Below are positions 36,101 to 44,110 of a DNA stretch of 64,000 nt, one piece after another. Below the pieces are notes generated by a model. It was not told where the DNA came from, ran no database searches, and saw only the letters and a program-made list of their open reading frames with translations. Source of the DNA: Flavobacterium sp. (GTDB lineage Bacteria > Bacteroidota > Bacteroidia > Flavobacteriales > Flavobacteriaceae); the NCBI RefSeq assembly GCF_004295795.1, contig NZ_SEBR01000016.1, positions 1-64,000 on the forward strand. The letters run 5' to 3'. Positions within the stretch are counted from its first letter, which is position 1, and each line of letters begins with the position of its first letter. The position numbers and the translations under genes were made by a program.

Positions 36101-36210
36101 CCTGGCAACGGAAGCTGCTGGTCATCCAAAACCTTTCCTGAAATGCCCTGAGCGGCCATCCAAGAAGGAAAGGATAGAATTGCCAAAAGGCAAAGCATAA
36201 AATTTCTCAT
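33190..36210 (-). CDS. SusC/RagA family TonB-dependent transporter
   Basis: This gene encodes 1006 aa: a signal peptide (to WMAAQ), a carboxypeptidase-regulatory-like domain (GISGKVLDDQQLPLPGVNV), a plug with the SusC signature EVVVIGYGTARKRDLTGS and GANGVIIISTKKG, then a 22-strand barrel ending in LPAITSLGLNVTF. It imports oligosaccharides in a TonB-driven step with SusD. It is the first gene of the PUL operon; the 226 bp upstream hold paired repeats (see 36282-36390). Confidence 0.95.
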   Translation of the reverse strand: MRNFMLCLLAILSFPSWMAAQGISGKVLDDQQLPLPGVNVNVVGSTNATVTDLDGNFTVTATPGTQLKFTMLGFADMTMPAANGMSVVLKTSSTELQEVVVIGYGTARKRDLTGSIVKVDGKEVADKPNTNPVASLQGKVAGLSVVNTGQPGQTPDIRIRGTISRYRTQPLYVIDGIFNDSMDYLNPNDIASIEVLKDPSSLAIFGVEGANGVIIISTKKGVKGKTTVNFNTSTGVKSIVNTPDLTNGAQFRQLYDQQRVNQGLSPYPYYNLYNGNTNWVDEIKESSPIMSIYNLSISHASDKNKVYVGAGFTEEEGLIKYEKLKKFTFNINDELQVTDRFKVGVGINGYDARLPQLRSFESALRATPLVAAFNQAQGLYNQLPSDLGGAQIGNPLAAIEMTRGTQLNRDTRFVGNIFGEYKIMDGLSFKATYLADLMFSRGRGYTPVFNVYAAESDEATPYSGIIRTGVSQFKSDLEKIQTELLLNYDKTFGKHDFNAVAGYTRRERNYSSMSGTVAQYTGPDAQQIPNDPRFWYLDVYPYGDPTSRTSDSDEWSNAIVSVLGRVLYNYDGKYLLNGSFRRDGSSQLRKWDSFWSVGAAWEISREKFMENQKIFNFLKIKGSVGELGNDYAGALYYPTYPGYQYGASAVFGSTPGQPEVPSQSLVKAFINNPDLRWEKVMAYEGGIEFATLNNRLTFEANYFHKTTKDLLNYITVGSPGSGQDFFFNSGEILNKGFEFAATWKDKVGDFNYSLSGNLTTLSNRVTKVYTDGFQVITNPSVFRQGEPMGAFYGYEVEGVYQSYADILSSAPSTLGSYDLGDLKFKDVNGDGVIDDQDRKVIGNPTPDFTYGVSLNVSYKGITLSADLQGVYGNEIYRDWGNGSTFTQFNYRTARLNAWNGAGTSNWEPRLNDASGYNTNNISTYMIEDGSYARLRNVQLSYDFSGNWLEKASIQSLKLFVNAQNLVTWSKNSGFTPEAGGSPTRFGVDVGGYPLPAITSLGLNVTF

Positions 36211-36281
36211 ATTAATCTGTTAAAAGTTAGCACGACCAAGATAGAAATTTCAAACGTTATAGTAACGCTTTCTGCACTACT

Positions 36282-36390
36282 ACATTACCACATCACTATT
36301 ACGATTATTCAAGTTAATATATTGACTAACAGAATCTTATTTATCATAAATATTCCTTAAAATCCGATAGCAATGATGTAGTGATGATGT
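36282..36390 (-). promoter_or_regulatory. Candidate regulator-binding repeats upstream of susC
   Basis: On the plus strand TGATGT occurs at 36374-36379 and 36385-36390, 11 bp apart (one helical turn). The complementary form ACATTA/ACATCA occurs at 36282-36295. They face each other across an A+T-rich stretch in the susC-regulator gap. The assignment as regulator sites is inference. Confidence 0.4.
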
Positions 36391-36436
36391 ATGCGGATTT
36401 ATCAGTTTTGACCACCAAAAATTAGTTAATTACCAG

Positions 36437-39202
36437 TTAAAGTAGCATCATGAATTTTGAGATGTTTTCATCAGCGGACAAGTCAAGTTTCTTTCGCAGT
36501 CGATAGCGATGCAACTCCACGCCTCTAAAGGAGATATTCATCAACGGCGCGATCTCTTTCGATGAAAGATTCATTCTCAGGTAGATACTCAATCGAATGT
36601 CTTTGGAAGTAAGTTGCGGAAAACGCGTTGTAAGATTTTTCACAAACTCGTTATGGACCTGACTCAGATTATACTCGAAAGATTCCCATTCGTGTTTGTT
36701 GACAGCATTGTATTTGATCGCTTTTTTGATATCCGATTTGATCCTGCCGATGTTGGATTCACTGTCGAGAATCTTCTCAATGTTTTCGATCATCTCACTC
36801 TGTTTGGCAATAGACAGCGATTTACCGGCGACTTGCGACGATTTCGACTGCAATTCCAATTCGAGGATGTGTTTTTCGTAAGCTTGGATATTGAGCTCGT
36901 TCTGGCGCTTGAGCTCCATTTCCATGATCTCGCCTTGGTGCTTGAGCTCTTCTTCCTGAAGCTGCAGTTTCTGTTTGGTCCGCAAGTGGTTCCAACGCGA
37001 GTAAAGCAGGAAAATTCCCGCGATGACGAGCAAATAAACCAATATCATCCAAAACGAGATATACCACGGAAACATCACATAAAAAGTGTATTCGGCAATC
37101 TTGTCGTAGTTTTTGCCGTCGAAGGTATAAATCCCGATTTCCTGATTTCCTCCTGACAAATTATTGAGTACCAAGCGTCCGTCCTCGACGCGTTCGTAGT
37201 TTCCGCTTCCGTTTCGGTTGAAGTAAAGATTCGGTCGGCGGTACCCGAAATAAGGCGAAATCACCTGAAGCTCGACGGGTTTGTCGTTCCTGATCTTGGT
37301 TCCGTCCGAAATAAATTCCCCTTCATAATAACCTTCCACCTTGACTTTGCTATCGCCCGAGACGCTTCCACCCGGACGGTACGAAATGAACCCGTCGTCG
37401 AGATTGAGGTAAATCTTCTCTCCTATCTTGTATGCTTTCGTATTTTCGAGAATCACCTTTCCGTCGTAATATTTTTCGGGAATCAATTCCCAATCAAAAC
37501 CTGATTTGTTTTGATGCACGACATATAAAAGTCCTGATTTCTCTACGATGAAGCGATCCTGATCTACCGGAACGATGTCTGAAATTCCAGTGAAAGACTT
37601 GTTGAACATTGTGTCCTTTTCCAATTTTCCGGAGACCGAATTGTAAGTGTACCAAGACTTGTCGATCAGGAAAAACAGTTCGTTCTTGTAGGAGAAAATC
37701 TTGACGCCAAAATCGTTTTTTATGCCGTTTTGCTGGGAAACGTTCTCGACTTTGGTCGTCTGGAAATTCTTGTCGTAAGCGACTCTGTAAAGACTTTTGT
37801 AGTTGTCGGCGGCCCAGAATTCGCCCGGTCGTTTCTGTTCGATGTTTCGCACCGGCTTCGTAAATCCGGGGATGAACTTGAAGTTCGCAAGATCAGTCGC
37901 GTCTTTGTACCAAACGACTCCCGCGTAATTTGCCTGGAAGTAAACATTGTCGAATTCGCTTTTCATGAACTTCCAGCCGCCGTTCACCGTGTTGGCTTTC
38001 GAAAGATCGCGTCCGTCGAAGACCAGCGTTCCGTCGTTGTGTCCGATGATGAATTTGTCGCCGTTTTTATAGACGTCCCAAACCTGGCCTTGAGAACCCG
38101 GAACAGATTGCAAAGTGGCATTCCGATACGTAAAAACCCCGTTGTTCGTCACCAGAACGTAGCCATCGGTCATCGTACTCAAGGCATAGACCGAACCCAT
38201 TACGCCCGAATTATCCGAAAAGACATCCACAGGCGAATTGACTTCGACGTGAGCGATCCCGTTGTCGAGCCCGAGCCACAAATCCTGTTCCTTGTCTTGC
38301 GCAAAACTCAGCACCGCGTTGTTTTTGAGCGAATTTTCGCGACTCAGATGGCGGTAATTGCCCGTTTCGAGATCGACCAGAAAAAGTCCCTGAAGTCCGG
38401 TTCCAATGGCGAGTGTGTTGTTCTTGATGAATTTGGCCGAAAGGATGATGTGGTTTTTTAGGCTTTCGTTGAGTTTTCCCGTCCACGGCTGCAATTTTCC
38501 GTTCTGTTCGATAAAAATCCCGTTGGTTCGCGTGAAAACGTAGATCTGGCCTTTGTAACTGTCGATGTGGTGGATGACCTCGCCGATGAGTTCCGACCAA
38601 TTTTCCTTCTTGTCGAAGCGCTTGCCGTTCATAACGTAAACGCCGTGTTTTACGGTCGCCACGTAGATTTTTCCGTCGACGACATAGCAATACGAAATTT
38701 GATACGGAAAACGGGTCTTCGCGATTTTCCCCGAATTTGACATCGTAAAGATCTCATTGAAAGTCTGGAAATAAATCGTGTTTCCAACTTTGAAAATTTT
38801 CCAGATTTCCTCGTTGTCGTCGGCGCTGAAACACTTGGCTTTCGAGGCGATAGACGTGTAGGTCATTTTCCCCGAGACGCGCTTCCAATAGCCGAAATCA
38901 TTGTAAGAACCAGAATAGATGCGGTCGCCGTGCGACATCACCGAACGGATGATGCTTTTGTTGGGCAAGGTGTAGCGTTCCCATTTCACGCCATTGTAGC
39001 GCAAAAAATAGTGATTGTTCGCCACGTACATCGCATTGTCCGCGCCTTGCGTAAGATTCCAGACTTGATTGTCACCTTGATAGTCGGACTTTACGAAATT
39101 TTCAACGAACGGAAGCAGTCCGACGCCCGGAATGTCCTGAGCCGACACGGAAGCCGAAAAAACAAGCGAAAAAAGTGCGAAAAGCCTTGAAATCACATTC
39201 AC
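36437..39202 (-). CDS. Membrane-bound one-component PUL regulator (propeller, Y_Y_Y, LuxR-type HTH)
   Basis: This gene encodes 921 aa from the GTG at 39202. After a signal peptide (SLVFSASVSAQ) come about 650 residues of propeller-type repeats in the periplasm, then a Y_Y_Y-like beta domain (about 660-715). A transmembrane helix follows (WYISFWMILVYLLVIAGIFL), then a long coiled coil (Gln/Glu/Lys-rich, about 750-850), and a C-terminal LuxR-like helix-turn-helix (LTSKDIRLSIYLR, NLSSKEIAPLM, VELHRYRLRKKL). No histidine kinase, receiver or AraC domain is present. The GTG is chosen because the earlier TTG at 39247 lies in the terminator and promoter. It is next to the SusC gene, so it is its likely regulator. 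Confidence 0.82.
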   Translation of the reverse strand: MNVISRLFALFSLVFSASVSAQDIPGVGLLPFVENFVKSDYQGDNQVWNLTQGADNAMYVANNHYFLRYNGVKWERYTLPNKSIIRSVMSHGDRIYSGSYNDFGYWKRVSGKMTYTSIASKAKCFSADDNEEIWKIFKVGNTIYFQTFNEIFTMSNSGKIAKTRFPYQISYCYVVDGKIYVATVKHGVYVMNGKRFDKKENWSELIGEVIHHIDSYKGQIYVFTRTNGIFIEQNGKLQPWTGKLNESLKNHIILSAKFIKNNTLAIGTGLQGLFLVDLETGNYRHLSRENSLKNNAVLSFAQDKEQDLWLGLDNGIAHVEVNSPVDVFSDNSGVMGSVYALSTMTDGYVLVTNNGVFTYRNATLQSVPGSQGQVWDVYKNGDKFIIGHNDGTLVFDGRDLSKANTVNGGWKFMKSEFDNVYFQANYAGVVWYKDATDLANFKFIPGFTKPVRNIEQKRPGEFWAADNYKSLYRVAYDKNFQTTKVENVSQQNGIKNDFGVKIFSYKNELFFLIDKSWYTYNSVSGKLEKDTMFNKSFTGISDIVPVDQDRFIVEKSGLLYVVHQNKSGFDWELIPEKYYDGKVILENTKAYKIGEKIYLNLDDGFISYRPGGSVSGDSKVKVEGYYEGEFISDGTKIRNDKPVELQVISPYFGYRRPNLYFNRNGSGNYERVEDGRLVLNNLSGGNQEIGIYTFDGKNYDKIAEYTFYVMFPWYISFWMILVYLLVIAGIFLLYSRWNHLRTKQKLQLQEEELKHQGEIMEMELKRQNELNIQAYEKHILELELQSKSSQVAGKSLSIAKQSEMIENIEKILDSESNIGRIKSDIKKAIKYNAVNKHEWESFEYNLSQVHNEFVKNLTTRFPQLTSKDIRLSIYLRMNLSSKEIAPLMNISFRGVELHRYRLRKKLDLSADENISKFMMLL

Positions 39203-39219
39203 GGAAACGGGGTTTTTAC

Positions 39220-39250
39220 CAAATATAAAAAATGCCTTCGTTTCCAAAGG
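39220..39250 (-). promoter_or_regulatory. Promoter of the PUL regulator gene
   Basis: On the minus strand TTTG (39246-39249 region) and TATATTTG (39220-39227) are separated by 18-19 bp, as in Bacteroidota promoters. The start site would fall about 10 bases ahead of the GTG at 39202. The promoter is embedded in the terminator of the gene before. Confidence 0.6.
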
Positions 39251-39252
39251 CA
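39226..39252 (-). terminator. Terminator of the PNT-domain oxidoreductase gene
   Basis: On the minus strand TGCCTT pairs with AAGGCA around an 8-nt loop, followed by six T. It overlaps the promoter of the next gene. Confidence 0.7.
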
Positions 39253-39274
39253 GTTGATTTTTTTCGTGTTACGA

Positions 39275-40489
39275 TTATTTTTTTGCGACAAGCGGATGCG
39301 CATACTCTTCCAGATAAGCAAAATGTGGCATAAGCTGTCCGTTTTTGGTCATTTGCGCCCTTTCGAGAATGCCGTCCTGGTCTTGATTGTAAAAAGCCGG
39401 AATCACGTGCTCGAGAAACATTTCACCAAAGCCTTCGCTGGCGTCTTTGGGAAGCTCGCAAGGCAAATTGTCTACGGCCATCACCACGACAGCCGACGGA
39501 TGGAATACATCGACCTCCTTGTTTTCGGACGGCAAATAGCCATAAAGCGGCTCGGCGATCGTGGACGCTCTCAAAGTCGATTCGATGGGACCGGCCACGT
39601 CGCACGAAATATCGGCTACGACCTTGACCTTGTTGTCCGGTTTTCTTAGCATTTCCCTTGTCAGGATCGCGGGCGCGCCGTTTCCGTAGAAATGTCCGGC
39701 CATGAAAATGTCGGAAACTTTCGTGAAGCGCTCAAAATTCGATTCGTAGGCTTCGGGATTTGCGTAGAAATCGTCTTTTCCCAAATCCTGTCCGTCTACC
39801 CTTTTGTTGTAATCGAGTACGTCAATATGCGTGTAAACCGGACTTGAGTAGTTTTTCGAAAGGAAATCTTGCGGAGAAACTTCCTTGATTTTTACCGAAT
39901 CGAGAAAGTGCTTTGCGCCTTTTCCGACCTTTCCGAAACCTGTCAGCACGATTTTGATCGGCGGAAGGATCAGCCTTTTGACCTTTGTCGCCATTTCTTC
40001 CTGACCTCGCAAGGTTTCGGCTTTTGGCAGATCGAACAATTCGAACTTGATTCCGAAGGCACGCAAACCGTTGTAAGCACCGACAATCCCGGCATAGCGA
40101 CCGAATCCGATAAGGCGGACGTGCTTTTCGTTCACGATCGTTTCGTGGTCATACAAATCGATGTTTTTCTCTAAAATCGCCTGCAGCAACTTTTGGTTGT
40201 GCGGTTGTTTTTTGATCGTGTGCGAGAAAAAGAAGTACTTTTTATTCGGAATCAGCGCGTCAATTGGGACTTCTTTCACTCCGATAAGAACGTCGGCATC
40301 GGAAATATCTTCGGTCACCTCAAATCCTTTGGCTTTGTATTCTTCATCAGAAAAAACCCGGATTGGCGAACTCTCCACGACAATTTGGGCTTCAGGGAAT
40401 TTATTTTGGAAGTCAACCAGTGCGTCCGGGCTGAAAACCACGCGTCTGTCAGGCGGATTCTTGCGTTCGCGTATTAGGGCAAATTTCAT
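39275..40489 (-). CDS. Alanine dehydrogenase/saccharopine dehydrogenase-like NAD(P) oxidoreductase
   Basis: The 404-aa protein starts with the AlaDH/PNT N-terminal domain (RERKNPPDRRVVFSPDAL; DADVLIGVKEVP; KKYFFFSHTIKKQPHN). A Rossmann domain follows (IKIVLTGFGKVGKGAKHFL), and the end has VMAVDNLPCELPKDAS, which is characteristic of lysine-forming saccharopine dehydrogenase. The exact reaction is uncertain: amino-acid catabolism or an AlaDH-like step. It has its own promoter (40509-40538) and terminator. Confidence 0.8.
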   Translation of the reverse strand: MKFALIRERKNPPDRRVVFSPDALVDFQNKFPEAQIVVESSPIRVFSDEEYKAKGFEVTEDISDADVLIGVKEVPIDALIPNKKYFFFSHTIKKQPHNQKLLQAILEKNIDLYDHETIVNEKHVRLIGFGRYAGIVGAYNGLRAFGIKFELFDLPKAETLRGQEEMATKVKRLILPPIKIVLTGFGKVGKGAKHFLDSVKIKEVSPQDFLSKNYSSPVYTHIDVLDYNKRVDGQDLGKDDFYANPEAYESNFERFTKVSDIFMAGHFYGNGAPAILTREMLRKPDNKVKVVADISCDVAGPIESTLRASTIAEPLYGYLPSENKEVDVFHPSAVVVMAVDNLPCELPKDASEGFGEMFLEHVIPAFYNQDQDGILERAQMTKNGQLMPHFAYLEEYAHPLVAKK

Positions 40490-40508
40490 TTCAGTTTGAT
40501 TTGGATGC

Positions 40509-40538
40509 CAAAAGTACGGTTTACGAAAACGTTGTCAA
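40509..40538 (-). promoter_or_regulatory. Bacteroidota-type promoter of the PNT-domain gene
   Basis: On the minus strand TTG (40536-40538) and TACTTTTG (40509-40516) are separated by exactly 19 bp, 20 bp ahead of the ATG. Confidence 0.7.
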
Positions 40539-40688
40539 AACTTTTTTTATCCACAAAAAACAACCCAATTATTTACTGAATCACAACGTCTTAACGACGA
40601 TATGCACATAAGTTTAGAAAATCATTAACAACTGCGGTTTTAGCCTTGTGTGTTGATTGGTTATATTTGCTTTTATACTTTTTTTGAA

Positions 40689-41897
40689 ATGACTTTCGCG
40701 ATAAAACGCTACTCCACATACTTCCTGATTTTTATGCTGACGCTGACTTCCTGCAAGAAGGAACCGGCCATTCAAGGCATGTCTGACGCTGAAACGGCAA
40801 AGGACACGCTGCCGCACATCGAACCTTTCAAGATTTCGGAGCCGAAACTGTCTGTTGCTTTCAAAGGCCAGAAAAAAGAGACCATCTCTCGCTTCGTGGA
40901 CAAGAACTGGAACGAGGAACGCGACAATCTGAGCATGATCGTCGTCAAGAACGGACAGATCATCTATGAAAAATACATGGGAACGGCCGATAAGAACCGC
41001 AAGATCAAAATGGACGAGCACACGCCTTTGCACATCGCATCGGTTTCAAAAGTGCTCACGGCTACCGCGGTTTTGCTTCTGATAGACGAAAAAAGGCTCG
41101 AACTCGACCAAAAAGTCAATACGATCCTCAAGGATTTCCCGTATCCCGACATCACCGTCAAAATGTTGCTGAACCACAGAAGCGGACTCACGAACTACGC
41201 CTATTATGCCGACCGAAAAGAGATTTGGGACAAGGACAGTATTCTGACCAATCAGGATATCTTGAACCTTTTCGCCAAAAACCAAACGCCTTTGGACCGT
41301 CCCGCCGATAGAAGTTTCGCCTACTGCAACACCAATTATGCGATGCTGGCGCTGATCATCGAGAAGATCACCGGACTCAAATATCCGGCTGCGATGAAAC
41401 GCATGTTGTTCGATCCGCTTGGCATGAAGGACACTTTCGTGATGGATTACGAGAAAGATCGCAAAAAAGTGATTCCTTCCTATAAAGGAAATGGCGTCGA
41501 GATCGGGATGGATTTTCTCGACGCGGTTTATGGCGACAAGAACATATACTCGACGCCCCGCGATCTGATGAAGTTCGATATGGCGCGCTATAATCCGGAT
41601 TATCTGAATCCGGAACTCATCAAGCAGGTCTACGTGGGCTATTCTTACGAACACAAAGGCGAGAAAAACTACGGCCTCGGAATCCGCATGATCGATTGGG
41701 TGACCGGGCAACATTTTTATTTCCACAACGGTTGGTGGCACGGAAATACGTCTTCCTACGTGAATCTCAAAAACGAGAAAGTCATGATCGTGGCGCTTTC
41801 CAACAAATTCTCGAGAAAACCTTATATGGTTCGCAAATTGGCTCCTTTGTTTGGTGATTATCCGTTCAAGAAAGAAAAAGAAGACGCTTTGGAATGA
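40689..41897 (+). CDS. Serine hydrolase of the beta-lactamase class C family
   Basis: The 402-aa lipoprotein (FMLTLTSC) from the ATG at 40689 has the class C/PBP catalytic set. SVSK (nucleophile Ser and Lys, about residue 119) is followed by the YxN motif in AYCNTNYAM and HNGWWHG as the third motif. NHRSGLTNY and LLNHRSG are typical. It is more likely an esterase or peptidase than an antibiotic-resistance enzyme. A TATATTTG -7 box lies at 40662-40669. Confidence 0.87.
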   Translation: MTFAIKRYSTYFLIFMLTLTSCKKEPAIQGMSDAETAKDTLPHIEPFKISEPKLSVAFKGQKKETISRFVDKNWNEERDNLSMIVVKNGQIIYEKYMGTADKNRKIKMDEHTPLHIASVSKVLTATAVLLLIDEKRLELDQKVNTILKDFPYPDITVKMLLNHRSGLTNYAYYADRKEIWDKDSILTNQDILNLFAKNQTPLDRPADRSFAYCNTNYAMLALIIEKITGLKYPAAMKRMLFDPLGMKDTFVMDYEKDRKKVIPSYKGNGVEIGMDFLDAVYGDKNIYSTPRDLMKFDMARYNPDYLNPELIKQVYVGYSYEHKGEKNYGLGIRMIDWVTGQHFYFHNGWWHGNTSSYVNLKNEKVMIVALSNKFSRKPYMVRKLAPLFGDYPFKKEKEDALE

Positions 41898-41957
41898 ATT
41901 TGGGGCAATAAAATTCGCAGCTTCCGAGTTTTTGTTCGGTAACCAACTCCTTCACTT

Positions 41958-42425
41958 ATGAAAAAATCCATCCTTGCGCTGGTAATTTTTGTCGGATTTT
42001 CGGTCGTTGCGCAGACTTCGGTCAAACGTGATCCGCAATTCCAGATCGATTACGAAATGGTATTGACCAAACCCGGAAGCTCGATCTCAATTTCCACTTA
42101 CAATTCGCCCACCGAAAAGGACAAAACGCTTGTATTGGGGACTTCGGCAGCGAATTGCGCGGGCGACAAAGGCGTCAGGATCAGACTTGCGAACGGCGAG
42201 ATCATCGACTACAAAGACATTGCGATCGAATGCACACCCGCAATCCCCGATCGTCCGAACGTAAAAGCGCGCATTTTGCTTACGCCCGAACTCGAGGCCA
42301 AACTCGACGGACAGGAAATCTCCGAATTCACGCTTGGCGGCATTCTGACCAAAGTAAAATTCAAAGACACGAACGAAAGTCTGGTCTTGCTTAGACGTTG
42401 GGTCAAGGACGAACAAGGTTTCTGA
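41958..42425 (+). CDS. Hypothetical secreted protein
   Basis: The 155-aa product has a signal peptide (LVIFVGFSVVAQ) and a mature beta-rich domain with CAGDKGVRIRLANGEIIDYK and IECTPAIPDRPNVKA; the two cysteines may form a disulfide. It ends in FTLGGILTKVKF and VLLRRW. No family was recognised. The short leader ORF of the permease follows 45 bp later. Confidence 0.6.
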   Translation: MKKSILALVIFVGFSVVAQTSVKRDPQFQIDYEMVLTKPGSSISISTYNSPTEKDKTLVLGTSAANCAGDKGVRIRLANGEIIDYKDIAIECTPAIPDRPNVKARILLTPELEAKLDGQEISEFTLGGILTKVKFKDTNESLVLLRRWVKDEQGF

Positions 42426-42470
42426 ACCGAAACGCCCGTTTTTTCGAAATTCTTGCTTAGTTTTGCAGCA

Positions 42471-42542
42471 ATGAAAACCAATTGCCATATCCTGCCTGTT
42501 TTTTGTTGCGACCGCAACAATCTTCGACGTGTATTGGCCTGA
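42471..42542 (+). CDS. Putative 23-aa leader peptide ahead of the amino-acid permease
   Basis: The ORF begins MKTNCHILPV, continues FCCDRNNLRR and ends VLA. Its ATG lies six bases after a TAGTTTTG -7 box (42458-42465), so the message would be almost leaderless. A hairpin TTGTTGC-GACC-GCAACAA (42503-42520) lies inside the ORF over the Cys-Cys codons. A terminator at 42566-42594 and then the permease follow. This layout resembles attenuation, but translation is not proven. Confidence 0.35.
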   Translation: MKTNCHILPVFCCDRNNLRRVLA

Positions 42543-42565
42543 ACCAAAAATGAATAGTTCTATAT

Positions 42566-42594
42566 AGCCTTTCCGTCGTGAAAGGCTTTTTTTA
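42566..42594 (+). terminator. Terminator or attenuator between leader ORF and permease
   Basis: The perfect 8-bp stem AGCCTTTC/GAAAGGCT with a 6-nt loop is followed by seven T. It lies 20 bp ahead of the permease ATG, so transcription of the permease must start after it or read through it. Confidence 0.85.
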
Positions 42595-42613
42595 TTCCTA
42601 AAAACGAAGTTTT

Positions 42614-44068
42614 ATGCTAAAAAAATCGCTCATCGCCCTCAAAAAGGAAGCCGAAGCCACAGGAAGCGGCACGTTGAAACGCACGCTCGGGCCAATCAAC
42701 CTCATCGCGATCGGAGTCGGAGTCATCATTGGCGCCGGACTTTTCTCGCTTACCGGAATCGCTGCGGCCAACAACGCGGGACCGGCCGTAACCTTATCGT
42801 TCGCAATTGCCGCGATCGGTTGTGCTTTCAGCGCTTTGTGTTATGCCGAATTCGCCTCGATGGTTCCGGTTTCCGGGAGCGCCTACACTTACGCCTATGC
42901 GACTTTGGGTGAACTTTTCGCGTGGATAATCGGTTGGGATCTGATTCTCGAATATTCGGTTGGCGCGGCGACGGTTGGAATAAGTTGGTCGCAATATCTC
43001 GTGAAGTTTCTCGATAAATTCGGAATCCACATTCCGCCGCAATTGGTGCAGTCTCCGTTCGAAACCTTGACTTTGGCAGACGGATCGACCGTAAGCGGAA
43101 TCGTGAATTTGCCCGCGGTGCTTATCGTGGCCGCCGTGACTTCCATCATCATCCGAGGCACGAAAAGCTCGGCTTTCTTCAACGCTTTGGTCGTGGCTTT
43201 GAAGGTTGGCGTCGTTTTGGTCTTCATAGGATTGGGCTGGCAATACATCGACCCCGAAAACTATCATCCATACATTCCGCAAAACACCGGAAATTTCGGA
43301 GAATACGGCTGGAGCGGCGTGCTTCGTGGCGCCGGCGTGGTTTTCTTTGTCTTTATCGGATTCGATATCGTGGCCACAATGGCGCAGGAAACCAAGAATC
43401 CGCAAAAAAATATGCCAATCGGGATTCTCGGATCGCTTTTGGTCTGTTCAGTCTTGTTTATCCTTTTCGGATACGTGATGACAGGCCTTGCCGATTACAC
43501 CGAATTCAAGAACAGCGCGGCTCCGGTTGCGGTCGCGATCGCGCATACACCTTATGAATGGCTGGCGACTGCCGTGATTCTAGCGATTTTGGTCGGATAC
43601 ACTTCCGTGATTCTCGTCGACCTTTTGGGCCAATCTCGTGTCTTTTTTGCGATGAGTAAGGACGGACTGCTTCCGAAAGTGTTCGCAAACCTACATCCGA
43701 AATTCAACACACCTTGGAAATCGAACATCATGTTGTGTCTTTTCATCAGTCTTTTCGCGGGCTTTGTACCGATAAGTGTCGTTGGGGAAATGACGAGCAT
43801 CGGAACGCTTTTGGCTTTCGTCATGGTTTGCCTCGGAATTCTTATTTTGAGAAAAACCCAGCCGGATGTCGAGCGTCCGTTCAAGACGCCTTTTGTTCCG
43901 CTCGTTCCTATTTTGGGGATCTTGACTTGTGTGGCGATGATGGTCTCACTTCCGCTTGACACCTGGATCAGATTGTTCGTCTGGCTCGGAATCGGCTTTG
44001 CCATCTACTTCTGGTACGGCAAAAAGAACAGTAAATTGCGGCAGGAGACGGAATCAACATCGGAGTAA
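42614..44068 (+). CDS. APC family amino-acid permease
   Basis: The 484-aa protein has 12-14 hydrophobic segments and APC/CAT signatures: GPINLIAIGVGVIIGAGLFS in helix 1, CYAEFASMVPVSGSAYTYAY after helix 2, FFVFIGFDIVATMAQETKNP in the middle and FFAMSKDGLLPKVF. It is close to cationic or branched-chain amino-acid transporters of Bacteroidota; the substrate is not fixed. It lies behind a leader ORF and an attenuator-like terminator, which suggests regulated expression. Confidence 0.88.
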   Translation: MLKKSLIALKKEAEATGSGTLKRTLGPINLIAIGVGVIIGAGLFSLTGIAAANNAGPAVTLSFAIAAIGCAFSALCYAEFASMVPVSGSAYTYAYATLGELFAWIIGWDLILEYSVGAATVGISWSQYLVKFLDKFGIHIPPQLVQSPFETLTLADGSTVSGIVNLPAVLIVAAVTSIIIRGTKSSAFFNALVVALKVGVVLVFIGLGWQYIDPENYHPYIPQNTGNFGEYGWSGVLRGAGVVFFVFIGFDIVATMAQETKNPQKNMPIGILGSLLVCSVLFILFGYVMTGLADYTEFKNSAAPVAVAIAHTPYEWLATAVILAILVGYTSVILVDLLGQSRVFFAMSKDGLLPKVFANLHPKFNTPWKSNIMLCLFISLFAGFVPISVVGEMTSIGTLLAFVMVCLGILILRKTQPDVERPFKTPFVPLVPILGILTCVAMMVSLPLDTWIRLFVWLGIGFAIYFWYGKKNSKLRQETESTSE

Positions 44069-44073
44069 AAACG

Positions 44074-44109
44074 AAAAAGGAGAATCAAAAAACAGATTCT
44101 CCTTTTTTT
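44074..44109. terminator. Bidirectional terminator between permease and ssrA
   Basis: The perfect 13-bp stem AAAAAGGAGAATC/GATTCTCCTTTTT has an 8-nt loop and T-runs on both sides. It ends the permease on plus and tmRNA on minus. Confidence 0.9.
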
Positions 44110-44110
44110 G

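Noticed and set aside
39203..39247. Earlier TTG start of the PUL regulator
   Set aside because: It falls in the terminator hairpin and promoter; the GTG at 39202 gives a proper signal peptide.
40689..41897. Serine hydrolase as an AmpC-type resistance gene
   Set aside because: It has the general class C motifs but is a lipoprotein with family features of esterase/peptidase-like members; resistance cannot be claimed.
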